64,000 nt of DNA, taken from Thermovenabulum sp049723235. Lineage in GTDB: Bacteria > Bacillota > Thermosediminibacteria > Thermosediminibacterales > Thermosediminibacteraceae. The DNA lies in contig NZ_JBNARB010000006.1 in NCBI RefSeq assembly GCF_049723235.1, positions 53,511 to 117,510 of the forward strand. Reading direction: 5' to 3'. Position 1 is the stretch's first letter. Each line of letters begins with the position of its first letter. Position numbers and translations under genes: made by a program. This document shows positions 41,160 to 50,075 of the stretch, piece by piece. Under the pieces are notes generated by a model. The model did no database searches and was not told where the DNA came from. It saw only the letters and a list, made by a program, of their open reading frames with translations.

Positions 41160-43712
41160 TTAAAAAATAGTAAAGTTATTATAAAAATTAATTAAGTCCT
41201 TTTTTAAATTAAAAATTTCTTTTAATAAGCTGAATCCTTTTACCTGGCATTTTTTGTTTTGCAAACCAAGGTTTTTTAAAAAGATAGTATTTTCCTCAAT
41301 ATTAAAATCAATTATCTGAGATTCTTTTAAAATATTTAAAATATATAACATTTGTGGTATTTCTAACTTCTCTTTTAACCTGATATTAAAATTAATCAGG
41401 AAATCTTTTAATGGTTCTTCATAACAATTAGAATTGATTTTGGCGAAATTCTCCCTGCAATAATGTAAAAATGCACTGATAATACTTTTATCATTAACCA
41501 GGACATTTTCAAGAACCATATAATTATATCTTAAATCTTCTTTATTAAAAATAATGAAAACCGGAATATCACTGGCAATAATTACTTCCTTTTCATACTG
41601 AGAAATTGAAAAAGGCGGATCATAAAAAACCACATAGTCAATACTGTTTGATTTTATGTATTGACGAACTATTTCATTATCAAAAACCGGATTAATATAT
41701 AAAATAATAAAATTTGTATCATCAAAAATCAAGCTTTGTGCCCCGTTATTTAAATTAAAAAGTATTTTTAGTTTACCCTTATTTTTTTCCTTTTTTGTAA
41801 AATAGTTAATAAATCTCCATGCTTGATAGGGTGTATGAAAATGCACTAAAACATTCCCATTCCCGGAAATTTCCTCTACAAATTTTCTCTTATTTTTTAT
41901 CGTAGATACTATATTTACATTGTCATTAATATTTAATGTGCTATCCTTTTGTTCATCTAGTAAGTTTTTAAAATTTAATCTAAAAAATTCCCTGTAATAT
42001 CCCGCTTCAATTTTCTTTAAAATTGAATCTTTTAAGTAGGGAATTTTCAAATCTTTTATTTTTAACTGCAGTTCCTCCCTCCCTCCCCAAACATTTATTT
42101 CTAAGTAAAAAGCTACATCAAGAAAAGGGGCCATTATCAATTTTTCTTTATAACTTCCGTAATTGTACCCGATACCAGTATATCTATTGCCTCTTTTAAC
42201 AAATTCTATTTTCAAATGTTTTTCACCATTGCCCACGGTTTTAATACTTTTTACCGATAGATTTCTGCAGGAAAATATCGGTTTTGGATTCCCAAAGCCG
42301 AAAGGTTCTAACAGGGATAATTCCTTTGCTAAATTAATATCTATTTCTGCTCCTTTCAGATCCAAATCAATAGTTAATACTGGAATATGTTCTTTAATTT
42401 TCATCTCCCCGGCTATTTCATTAATTTTCCTTTTGAATAAATCTACATTGTCATTTTTAATTGTAAAACCAGCGGCCTGCTCATGTCCACCATATTTTTC
42501 GAAAAGATAAGAAATTTTGCTTAAGGCCTGAAAGATATTAAAGCCGGGAATACTTCTGCAGGATCCTTTGGAAAACTCTCCTTCCTTTGATATTACCACT
42601 GCCGGCTTGCAATAATTTTGTGTAATTTTCGATGCTACAATTCCAATTACACCTTCATGCCAATTGCAACCATCTACCACTATAACATTTTGCTTATCAA
42701 TTTCTTCTTTTGTTATATTGTCTTCTACTTCTTTAAATATTTTACTTTCTATGGCTTGCCTTGCTTTATTATGATTATCCAGTTCCTTAGCCAGCAATTT
42801 TGCCCTTTCTTTATCTTCGGTTATTAAAAGCTCTACCGCAATTGCGGCATCAGCCATCCTTCCAGCGGCATTTAACCTGGGAGCTATCAGGTAGCTTATT
42901 TTCTCCACATCAATTTTTTCCGAAGTGCAACCCGCTATATCTAATAAAGCCTTCAAACCTATATTTTCAGTTTCTTTTAAGACCTCCAAACCAAGCTTAA
43001 CAATTATTCTATTTTCATCCTGAAGCGGTACCAGGTCGGCAATAGTTCCAATAGCCACTATATCCAAATATTTTACTAAATCTTCTTCATTTAAAAAGGC
43101 CTGTAAAAATTTAAAAGCGACCCCCGCACCCGATAACTCTTTGAAAGGATAATTCGAATCAGGTCTCTTGGGGTCAACCACGGCATGAGCAGGAGGAAGT
43201 ATTCCTTGAGTTTCATGATGATCAAAAATAATCACATCAATTCCCAGATCCGAAGCCATTTTAACTTCATCAAAACAAGCAATTCCATTGTCCACCGTAA
43301 TAATAAGTTTGGTACCTTTTTTTGCCAATTTTTCAATGGCAATTACATTTAACCCGTATCCCTCATCATGCCTTGCCGGAATATAGTAATCAACGAAAGC
43401 CCCTTTTTTCTTTAAACCCTTGTAAAGTATTGCCGTGCCCGTAATTCCATCTACATCGTAATCTCCAAAAATTGTTATATTTTCTCCTTCTAATATTGCT
43501 TTGTTTATTCGCTCAATAGCTTTATCCATATCCAGCAAAAGTAAAGGATTATACAAATCTTCAAATTTTGGTTCCAGAAATTTCCTTATCTCTTCCTTCG
43601 TCTTAATGCCGCGTTTTGATAATATCTTTAAAATAACAGGATGAAGTTTTAATTCCCCGTTAATTACAAAACTCTCCTCTTTTATATCCCATAAATAATT
43701 GCCGTCTATCAT
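41160..43712 (-). CDS. recJ: Single-stranded-DNA exonuclease RecJ
   Basis: About 850 residues from the ATG at 43712 (GGGGGA upstream; an ATG 15 nt earlier overlaps the ribosome site). The DHH domain has TIFGDYDVDGITG, VIIFDHHETQG and a GAGVAFKFLQAF segment; the DHHA1 region carries GGHEQAAGFTI; then an OB-fold. A poorly conserved C-terminal extension of about 280 residues follows, somewhat as in other Firmicute RecJ. It degrades ssDNA 5' to 3' in recombination and mismatch repair. Confidence 0.94.
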   Translation of the reverse strand: MIDGNYLWDIKEESFVINGELKLHPVILKILSKRGIKTKEEIRKFLEPKFEDLYNPLLLLDMDKAIERINKAILEGENITIFGDYDVDGITGTAILYKGLKKKGAFVDYYIPARHDEGYGLNVIAIEKLAKKGTKLIITVDNGIACFDEVKMASDLGIDVIIFDHHETQGILPPAHAVVDPKRPDSNYPFKELSGAGVAFKFLQAFLNEEDLVKYLDIVAIGTIADLVPLQDENRIIVKLGLEVLKETENIGLKALLDIAGCTSEKIDVEKISYLIAPRLNAAGRMADAAIAVELLITEDKERAKLLAKELDNHNKARQAIESKIFKEVEDNITKEEIDKQNVIVVDGCNWHEGVIGIVASKITQNYCKPAVVISKEGEFSKGSCRSIPGFNIFQALSKISYLFEKYGGHEQAAGFTIKNDNVDLFKRKINEIAGEMKIKEHIPVLTIDLDLKGAEIDINLAKELSLLEPFGFGNPKPIFSCRNLSVKSIKTVGNGEKHLKIEFVKRGNRYTGIGYNYGSYKEKLIMAPFLDVAFYLEINVWGGREELQLKIKDLKIPYLKDSILKKIEAGYYREFFRLNFKNLLDEQKDSTLNINDNVNIVSTIKNKRKFVEEISGNGNVLVHFHTPYQAWRFINYFTKKEKNKGKLKILFNLNNGAQSLIFDDTNFIILYINPVFDNEIVRQYIKSNSIDYVVFYDPPFSISQYEKEVIIASDIPVFIIFNKEDLRYNYMVLENVLVNDKSIISAFLHYCRENFAKINSNCYEEPLKDFLINFNIRLKEKLEIPQMLYILNILKESQIIDFNIEENTIFLKNLGLQNKKCQVKGFSLLKEIFNLKKDLINFYNNFTIF

Positions 43713-43744
43713 AATTTTATCCCCCATAAGCTTTAAACAATAAT

Positions 43745-43773
43745 ATTATAATTCAACATGGGTTTCTTATCAA
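43745..43773 (-). promoter_or_regulatory. Promoter of recJ-apt-relA operon
   Basis: Minus strand TTGATA (43773-43768), 17 bp, TATAAT (43750-43745), just downstream of the preceding terminator. Confidence 0.65.
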
Positions 43774-43779
43774 CAAAAA

Positions 43780-43796
43780 CCCGCCATAAAGGCGGG
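43780..43796 (-). terminator. Terminator after the VWA gene
   Basis: On the minus strand CCCGCC, TTTAT, GGCGGG, then TTTTTG. It separates the VWA-ATPase transcript from recJ. Confidence 0.8.
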
Positions 43797-43826
43797 CTCT
43801 TTAAAAAAGATGAGTAAATTAATAAA

Positions 43827-45458
43827 TTACTTAATTATTTTCCCACTTTTAACCAGAGCATACAAAAGATCATCTTTTCTTAATTCCTCTACGACATATA
43901 GTTTACCCTTTGCAGCCTTTGTAATTTTAGATAGACAATCTTTGTTTGGCTGCAATCCTATGCAAAAAAAATCGATTTTCTTTTTAGATATCTTTTCGGC
44001 GGCAATTATTGAATCTTTTAATGGGTCATTTGACCATAAAGGTACGGTTGGAATTCCGTCGGTAATCAAAATCATCAAAGGATTTTTTAGTTTTTTTGCA
44101 TTCATATACTCGAAGCCTTTTTCAATCGCAAGAGCAAGAGGTGTAAGACCGGAAGATATCATACTAGATAAACCGGTATCTAAGTTTGTAAAATTTTTAG
44201 TATAGGGCACATAAATCTTTACTTCTTTATCCTGAAACGCCAGAACCGCTACTCTCTTTTTAGCAGTTAATAATATATGTTTTGCAAGAAATTTTGCACT
44301 CCTTAACCGATTTCCATTCATGCTTGCACTGGCATCAATTATTAAGCAAATATCCTGTTCCTTTTCTCCCAATCTCCTGTTTAAAATTATATCTTCCGGT
44401 TCTATATAAAATTTCTGTTTTTGTTGAAAGCTTCTTACCATTGCATTTTTAACAGTCTCCGGAATATCTATTTCTTCCATCCAATCTCCTTTGTTAATTT
44501 TTGAAGAAAAAGATATCCCTTTTTTTCTAAGTTCAAAATATTTTTTAGCGGAAACGCCTCCCCGTGTAATTTTTATATTTTTTATGAGTCTTTTCAATAT
44601 TAACTCCAGCTCTTTGTAATTTTCTTTAATAAATTTCTTAAATTCCTCTCCTTTCCGGCTAAGTACAATACCTTTTTCACTCTTTTCTATAAAATTACTA
44701 TTGCTGAGTTTTTCTATAATTGATTCCACATCAGCATACTTTTTTTTAAGCAAATTTAATTTTTCACCTTCCGAACTCAGATTTTCAAGAATTTCTTCTA
44801 ATTCCTTCAAACTCCCCAAGAATTCCATCATTTCTACCGCATTTTCAAAATTTTCTCTATAACTTTCTCCTCTTCCTTCTTTTCCTTTTAAGAAGGAATC
44901 GGTTATAGACATGTATGGGGAAAGGTCTACCGGTGAATTTCCAACCTCATTTACAACTTTTTCTATCTTCCGGATCTCTACTTTTTCATCGGTAAGGAAA
45001 TTTTCAACAGCTCTTACTATTTCAATCAATAAATCCAAGTCTTCATCCTTTAACATTAAGGCCAAATGCACGTGGTTCAAATGGTTCTTTTTTAATGTCT
45101 CGGTTTGTCCATAATCCAAGCTACCCGTTAATCTACCTCCTCCGGTTCCCGTTTGAATATCTATATAATTCATAATATCTTCTTTATTCTTTTTTAATAA
45201 CAGCTCAATAAGACACTTTGCCAGCATTTTTACATTTACTTCTTTTACCTCATGGAATATATCTAAATGAATTATTTCATTTTCCTTTTCCCTCCTGTAA
45301 AAAATTACGCCAGCATCCTGGTTTTTTATTACTTTTACCACCTGAGGTTTTTCCGGAGAAATAACGTGGACCCTTTTACTGGCACAACAGGTTTCTCCTA
45401 TCCTTACTCCATTTCCCTTCTTAAATTCCTCAATTAATTTCATAGAAAGAGGGTTCAC
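43827..45458 (-). CDS. VWA domain protein, ChlD-like partner of an AAA+ ATPase
   Basis: A 543-residue protein. The C-terminal von Willebrand A domain has a complete MIDAS: Asp375-x-Ser377-x-Ser379, Thr439 (GLTP) and Asp467 (ITDGIP), similar to the magnesium-chelatase D subunit. The N-terminal 350 residues are unfamiliar: a beta-rich start with a CC pair (24-25), a glycine stretch near 103-109, and helical segments with a winged-helix-like part near 245-275. GTG start, overlapping the ATPase stop by 4 nt (GTGA), so the two are translationally coupled. Function unknown. Confidence 0.8.
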   Translation of the reverse strand: MNPLSMKLIEEFKKGNGVRIGETCCASKRVHVISPEKPQVVKVIKNQDAGVIFYRREKENEIIHLDIFHEVKEVNVKMLAKCLIELLLKKNKEDIMNYIDIQTGTGGGRLTGSLDYGQTETLKKNHLNHVHLALMLKDEDLDLLIEIVRAVENFLTDEKVEIRKIEKVVNEVGNSPVDLSPYMSITDSFLKGKEGRGESYRENFENAVEMMEFLGSLKELEEILENLSSEGEKLNLLKKKYADVESIIEKLSNSNFIEKSEKGIVLSRKGEEFKKFIKENYKELELILKRLIKNIKITRGGVSAKKYFELRKKGISFSSKINKGDWMEEIDIPETVKNAMVRSFQQKQKFYIEPEDIILNRRLGEKEQDICLIIDASASMNGNRLRSAKFLAKHILLTAKKRVAVLAFQDKEVKIYVPYTKNFTNLDTGLSSMISSGLTPLALAIEKGFEYMNAKKLKNPLMILITDGIPTVPLWSNDPLKDSIIAAEKISKKKIDFFCIGLQPNKDCLSKITKAAKGKLYVVEELRKDDLLYALVKSGKIIK

Positions 45459-46753
45459 TTTAGTTCCTCCTCAGTTTTTATTAATTCTTCTTCACCAATT
45501 TCATCTATGTTTTTTGCTTTTTGAGGTGGTGCCTTTATTTCTACACTGACAGGATTATGATTACTGCCCATGGTCTTGTATTTTTTTGATAAAAAAGGCC
45601 ATCTCAAAAACTTAAACCTGTCAAAAATAATGCTTTTATTATTCCCGGCGATTTTTTTATTTATTTTTTCGGATTCTTCTGCTTTGTTTTTTTGAAAATA
45701 GGCAACTTCTGCTTCATCTCTTTTAACCCTGTTCATTGTTAGGGTATTTTCAATAAACTTGATTATTTCAAATACATTTTTTTCACTGGTTCTGTGCTTT
45801 AATGCGTACCTGGCAAGAAAAGTAACATCTTTTGGATTAACATCCCTATCATATAGGGCAGAAAGCATTTTTAATCCATTTATTACGGATTCAAGTCCCC
45901 TAATGCTTTCAAGATTAAAATTGACATAGCATAACGCTAAAGCATCTTTTATTTCCTCAGGAACCTGAAACTTTTCTATTCGTTTTTGGGAATCAATATA
46001 TAAGTTCTTTTTCAATATTTCCGATAAGCCATTGTCTTTTATTTTTCCTTCAAGTATGGACTTTACAACTTCCGCTCCATGAGGCTTATCCACATAAACT
46101 ACAAAATCAAACCTGTCAGAAAGCTGTTTTCTAACATCCTCCAAGGGCCCCGGTTCTTCGTCCGGATTGGAAGCAGCCCAAACCGTGACATTTACCGGTA
46201 TCTCAATAGTAGGTAGTCCTACTTCTTCAATTTGTATTCTTCCGGGTTTTGTACCCATTACATCCAGCAGTATATCGGCAATTTCAGGCGAAATATCCGC
46301 TATCCTGTTTATCTCATCTATGAACAATATGCCCCTATTTGCCTTAGGAATAGTTCCTAAAAGCAAGGCTGCCCTTGGGTCATCCTTTGATGTTAACTTT
46401 TCAAGGTCGATGCTTCCTACCACTGTACCTTTTTTTGCCGAAGCGGAAATTTCAACAAAGGGCATTCTAATTTTTTCCACTCCGATTTTATTGATTTCTT
46501 CCATATTTAAATTTTTATGCTCCGGGCAATGGGGTGCTCTTGGATCACAGTTAAACTCACATCCTTTTATCCTTTCAATAAAAGGAAGAATGCTTTTATA
46601 TGCCCTCATTATGGTGGTTTTGCCCGTTCCCCTTAATCCCTCTGCATGTACATGAATTGGATTTCCTGTAAAAGTGGATAAGACTGATATATCCAATATA
46701 TCTATCAAGCTTTTATTTCCATCATGCACAACTATTTGAGAATATGTTTTCAT
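45455..46753 (-). CDS. ChlI/MoxR-like AAA+ ATPase
   Basis: A 432-residue protein with Walker A G39-LRGTGKTT, Walker B ILFIDE (142-147), sensor-1 AASN (about 193-196) and an arginine-finger candidate in LSDRFD. Between Walker A and B it has a metal-site-like motif Cys65, Cys69, Cys76, His79, as in non-photosynthetic ChlI homologues. With the VWA partner it resembles the I and D motor subunits of magnesium/cobalt chelatases, but no large H/N subunit or tetrapyrrole gene is in the window. MoxR-VWA pairs also act as chaperones that assemble metal enzymes. Confidence 0.82.
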   Translation of the reverse strand: MKTYSQIVVHDGNKSLIDILDISVLSTFTGNPIHVHAEGLRGTGKTTIMRAYKSILPFIERIKGCEFNCDPRAPHCPEHKNLNMEEINKIGVEKIRMPFVEISASAKKGTVVGSIDLEKLTSKDDPRAALLLGTIPKANRGILFIDEINRIADISPEIADILLDVMGTKPGRIQIEEVGLPTIEIPVNVTVWAASNPDEEPGPLEDVRKQLSDRFDFVVYVDKPHGAEVVKSILEGKIKDNGLSEILKKNLYIDSQKRIEKFQVPEEIKDALALCYVNFNLESIRGLESVINGLKMLSALYDRDVNPKDVTFLARYALKHRTSEKNVFEIIKFIENTLTMNRVKRDEAEVAYFQKNKAEESEKINKKIAGNNKSIIFDRFKFLRWPFLSKKYKTMGSNHNPVSVEIKAPPQKAKNIDEIGEEELIKTEEELK

Positions 46754-46810
46754 CTTCTCACCCCTCCTTGTAAATATTTTTCCTCATATTATTTCCAATT
46801 AACAAAAAAA

Positions 46811-46835
46811 AAAAGAGGTAAATTATACCTCTTTT
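46811..46835 (-). terminator. Terminator at the 3' end of the phasin-like gene
   Basis: AAAAGAGGTA, AATTA, TACCTCTTTT, flanked by A/T runs. The stem includes the last codons of the phasin-like gene. Confidence 0.75.
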
Positions 46836-47137
46836 TTAAACTCGTCAATTTTTCTTTCTAACTCTTCAATTTTAATCTTTAATTCTTCTATCTCCTGTTT
46901 CCTCACCAGATTCATATTCTTGATTGCAACTTCTATTTGTTCATCTATTTTTTGCTGCAATTTCTTTTTTTCCTGTTCAATCCTGTCCACAAGGGTTTTT
47001 AAAAGATCTTTACCTTCTTCCTTTGAGACTTCCCCTTTTTTAACCAGTTCCTGAATTATTTCTTCAGCCTTTTCCTTGGTTAAAGCAACAAGCCCAATAC
47101 CCGCATAAAGCCCCGTAGTTAAAAGGTCTTTTAACAT
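46823..47137 (-). CDS. Phasin-like coiled-coil protein
   Basis: A 104-residue protein with a hydrophobic N-terminus (MLKDLLTTGLYAGIGLVALT), then TKEKAEEIIQELVKKGEVSKEEGKDLL, and a highly charged C-terminal helix (about 55-103) predicted as a coiled coil. The pattern resembles proteins annotated as phasin-family or PHA-synthesis-regulator-like; no polyhydroxyalkanoate gene is present here, so I would not infer PHA metabolism. It follows secF on the same strand by 18 bp. Ribosome site GGAGGG. Confidence 0.7.
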   Translation of the reverse strand: MLKDLLTTGLYAGIGLVALTKEKAEEIIQELVKKGEVSKEEGKDLLKTLVDRIEQEKKKLQQKIDEQIEVAIKNMNLVRKQEIEELKIKIEELERKIDEFKKEV

Positions 47138-47155
47138 ACTTACCCTCCTTCAGCT

Positions 47156-48022
47156 TTAAGCGGTTTTTGCATCTTTCCTCCACATAGACCACAATGGACT
47201 TGCTATAAAAATTGAGGAATAGGTACCACTTAGAATACCAATGATTAAAGCCATGGTAAAATCTTTAATAGTCTCTCCACCAAAAAGATTCAGCGCAATA
47301 ATGGTAAGTAAGGTGGTTAAAGAAGTGTTGATAGATCTTGCAAGGGTTTGTACAATGCTCATATTTGCAATTTCGTTGAAAGATACTTTTTTTGCGTTTT
47401 TCAAATTTTCCCTTATTCTATCAAAAACTACGATAGTATCATTAATTGAATAACCTACTACCGTTAATATTACCGCTATAACGGAACTATCAATAGGAAC
47501 TCTAAAAAGTGCATACCAGCTTATAACAATAAGCACATCGTGTATTAACGCCAGTACGGCTGCGATTCCAGATTTAAACTCAAATCTAAAAGAAATATAA
47601 GCCAGCATTAAAATATTTGCGATGATTAACGCAACTATTGCCTGTTTTCTTAATTCGCTGCCGATAACCGCATCAACCTTTTCCGCCCTTATCAATTCTA
47701 TTTTTGAAAATTTATTCTTCAAGCTCTCCGTTATTTTTGACTGTTCATCCTTGGATAAAACCACGGTTCTAATTATCAATTCATTTCCATCGTCTCCAGC
47801 TTTCTTTGCTTCAAAATCTTTAATATTCAAATCGGTTAGCGTTTTTCTTACTTCAGAAAGTTCATAATTCTGTCCCATATTATAGTGCAAAATCGTACCT
47901 CCGGTAAAATCAATACCCCAGTTTAAACCATGAATGGCAGTGGAAATTAATCCTGCAAATATTATCGCCAGTGAAATGGAAAACCATATATATTTTCGTT
48001 CCATTATTTTATATATTTTCAC
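47156..48022 (-). CDS. secF: Protein-export membrane protein SecF
   Basis: A 288-residue RND-type subunit with six membrane segments. The first periplasmic-edge motif GIDFTGGT, the AVIGSELRKQAI segment and the VVGYSINDTIVVFDRIREN motif are typical. With SecD it pulls translocating proteins to completion using the ion gradient. GTG start 48022 with GAGGTGA; an internal ATG (MERKYIWF) seven codons on is an alternative. It follows secD by 13 bp. Confidence 0.95.
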   Translation of the reverse strand: MKIYKIMERKYIWFSISLAIIFAGLISTAIHGLNWGIDFTGGTILHYNMGQNYELSEVRKTLTDLNIKDFEAKKAGDDGNELIIRTVVLSKDEQSKITESLKNKFSKIELIRAEKVDAVIGSELRKQAIVALIIANILMLAYISFRFEFKSGIAAVLALIHDVLIVISWYALFRVPIDSSVIAVILTVVGYSINDTIVVFDRIRENLKNAKKVSFNEIANMSIVQTLARSINTSLTTLLTIIALNLFGGETIKDFTMALIIGILSGTYSSIFIASPLWSMWRKDAKTA

Positions 48023-48035
48023 ATTTATTCACCTC

Positions 48036-49277
48036 TTATGCGCTAAATAATTTTTTGTTAACAAAAAGTTTGGAAGCAATGATGTTTGATAAAAGCACCC
48101 TGGTTACTACGATAGCGGTAAACATACTGGTTAAAATACCTATTATCAGTGTAACGGCAAAACCTTTTATTGGACCGCTACCAAAGTAAAAGAGGACAGC
48201 TGCTGCAATAATCGTAGTAATATTCGAGTCCAAAATAGTAAGCATTGCCCTGTTAAAGCCAGAATCTATAGCAGAACGCAGCGTTTTACCATTTCTAAGT
48301 TCTTCTTTAAATCTTTCAAAAATTAAAACATTAGCATCTACTGCCATACCAATAGAAAGGATAAAACCTGCTATGCCAGGAAGGGTTAAAGTAGCTCCTA
48401 TAGCTATAAAAACTGTTAATACAATCATTACATATATCATCAAAGCTATATCTGCAATAAATCCGGGTAGTCTATAATATAAAATCATAAATAAAACAAC
48501 GAGGACCACACCGATTTTCCCCGCAGCTACACTCTTTGCAAGAGAGTCCGCACCCAACGTAGGACCTACCGTTCTTACCTCTCTCTGCACCAAATCAACG
48601 GGTAATGCACCGCCTCTGATTAATGCTGCAAGTTCTGCCGCTCTGTCAATACTCTCCAATCCCTCAATTACTGCTTCTCCATTAGTTATAACCGCTTTTA
48701 CAACGGGAGCAGAAATTACTTCTTCGTCAAGTAATATAGCTATTGGTTGTTCTAAATATTTTTTAGTGGCTTCCGCAAATTTTTTTGCCCCGGTATCATC
48801 TAATTTAAGGCTTACCATTGGTTCATTTGCTTGTCCGTATATTGCTCGAGCATCTCTTACATTATCTCCGGTCAATATTACCGTTCCATCGGGTCCAACA
48901 AAACGCAAGGAAGCCGTTTTACCTATTATTTCAAGGGCTTTTTGAGAATCCTTTACGCCCGGTAATTCCACCCTTATTCGAGTACTTCCCTGTCTTGTAA
49001 TAAGAGGTTCTGCAACACCCAGCTGGTCCACCCTTCTTCTAATTACCTCGACTGCACTGTTCATTTTCTCTTCATTCAATTCCTGTCCCGGTTTTGGTTC
49101 AGCTTCTAATAATACGTATACTCCCCCTTGCAAATCCAATCCAAGTTTTATAGATTTTGACAGAGGTTCTTGTTTGTAAGGACCAATTTTAATACCGTAC
49201 AATAAAGTATAAGCCAAAAAAGCAGCTAAAATTAAAATGAGTGCGATTTTTAAGAGGCTTTTTGTCCTGTAATTCAT
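48036..49277 (-). CDS. secD: Protein-export membrane protein SecD
   Basis: About 413 residues from the ATG at 49277 (MNYRTKSLLK, GGAGGAG upstream; a longer in-frame start at 49298 would include that site). Six membrane segments, the hallmark GLDLQGGVYVLLE, a large extracytoplasmic domain (RRRVDQLGVAEP, RIRVELPGV) and SIGMAVDANVLIFERFKEE. It partners with secF. Unlike Bacillus, where SecDF is fused, the two are separate. The scfA peptide gene lies directly upstream. Confidence 0.95.
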   Translation of the reverse strand: MNYRTKSLLKIALILILAAFLAYTLLYGIKIGPYKQEPLSKSIKLGLDLQGGVYVLLEAEPKPGQELNEEKMNSAVEVIRRRVDQLGVAEPLITRQGSTRIRVELPGVKDSQKALEIIGKTASLRFVGPDGTVILTGDNVRDARAIYGQANEPMVSLKLDDTGAKKFAEATKKYLEQPIAILLDEEVISAPVVKAVITNGEAVIEGLESIDRAAELAALIRGGALPVDLVQREVRTVGPTLGADSLAKSVAAGKIGVVLVVLFMILYYRLPGFIADIALMIYVMIVLTVFIAIGATLTLPGIAGFILSIGMAVDANVLIFERFKEELRNGKTLRSAIDSGFNRAMLTILDSNITTIIAAAVLFYFGSGPIKGFAVTLIIGILTSMFTAIVVTRVLLSNIIASKLFVNKKLFSA

Positions 49278-49373
49278 CAATTTCTCCTCCAATCCCAAAA
49301 AGGTTGCATAACAAATTTATTATATCCCTTAAAAAAGAAGCAGTCAATAAACAACCAAATCCATATAAAGATT

Positions 49374-49396
49374 AAAAGGCCTTCGTCAGGCCTTTT
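49374..49396 (-). terminator. Terminator after scfA
   Basis: AAAAGGCCT, TCGTC, AGGCCTTTT, beginning at the scfA stop codon; weak T-run. It separates scfA from secD. Confidence 0.75.
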
Positions 49397-49544
49397 ACTT
49401 AATCTCTTTATTTTCGCATTCCTGATTGGCAACAGTGCAGGAGGTTTTGCAAGCTGATTGGCATGATGCCATGCATTCCCCGCAGCCTTTTTTCTCTAAA
49501 TGATCACATAAATCCCCTTTGTGAATCTTGATTATATGTTTCAT
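49395..49544 (-). CDS. scfA: SCIFF six-cysteine RiPP precursor peptide (seven Cys here)
   Basis: A 49-residue peptide from the ATG at 49544 with GGAGGG upstream. Its C-terminal half holds CGECMASCQSACKTSCTVAN, then QEC, the near-invariant SCIFF core (Cys21, 24, 28, 32, 36, 43; Thr37 is the known type of thioether acceptor). An additional Cys13 lies in the leader. In clostridia the partner radical-SAM maturase (ScfB) is normally next to it, close to secD/secF; here it is absent from the window. The mature product and its role are unknown in the family. Confidence 0.93.
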   Translation of the reverse strand: MKHIIKIHKGDLCDHLEKKGCGECMASCQSACKTSCTVANQECENKEIK

Positions 49545-49630
49545 CCCACTTTTCCCTCCGTTTCTTATATGATACTACCTCTTATTAAGAATTCTTTTTT
49601 ATTATACCAGAAAAAATATTACAAGAAAAG

Positions 49631-50014
49631 TTAAATATTTACACCTATTGCTCCGGATATTGCCCCGATCAAGAATCCAAACAAAACATCTAATAGTGTG
49701 GAAGAGGTTACACCTTCTTTATAAAATAATATTTTAACTATTATTATTACTGCAGAATAAAGTAGACCTATAAGACCTCCATTTAACCAGCCTTTTGATT
49801 CAATTCCCCTCGATGTAATAAAAGAAGAAACCGCAATGGACAAAGCCATTACAATTACAGCTAATTTAGATATAAATTCCTCGGGAATCGATGAAAAAAA
49901 TATTACAATGCTAAATAAAAATAGCAAAAATACAGTCAATAAGAGAGCCAAAATTACCCCCCGAAATACCTTCCCTGTATCAACCAGGGGGCTTTTTTTC
50001 ACCGTAATTTTCAT
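49631..50014 (-). CDS. TIGR04086-type small membrane protein
   Basis: A 127-residue protein with four hydrophobic segments: ILALLLTVFLLFLFSIVIFF, LAVIVMALSIAVSSFI, GLIGLLYSAVIIIVKILFY and LLDVLFGFLIGAISGAIG. A glycine/serine-rich end is typical of this family, which is commonly found beside yajC and scfA in clostridia. Function unknown. The ribosome site AGGAAAGGAGGT is strong but entirely contained in the 3' arm of a perfect 15-bp hairpin. Confidence 0.8.
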   Translation of the reverse strand: MKITVKKSPLVDTGKVFRGVILALLLTVFLLFLFSIVIFFSSIPEEFISKLAVIVMALSIAVSSFITSRGIESKGWLNGGLIGLLYSAVIIIVKILFYKEGVTSSTLLDVLFGFLIGAISGAIGVNI

Positions 50015-50022
50015 AAAAGAGA

Positions 50023-50063
50023 ACCTCCTTTCCTCAATAAATATATATTTGAGGAAAGGAGGT
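50023..50063 (-). promoter_or_regulatory. 15-bp hairpin sequestering the ribosome site of the TIGR04086 gene
   Basis: Perfect arms ACCTCCTTTCCTCAA and TTGAGGAAAGGAGGT with an 11-nt AT loop. In the leftward mRNA the second arm is the Shine-Dalgarno sequence (8 nt before the AUG). Confidence 0.7.
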
Positions 50064-50075
50064 AGTATTCCAAAA

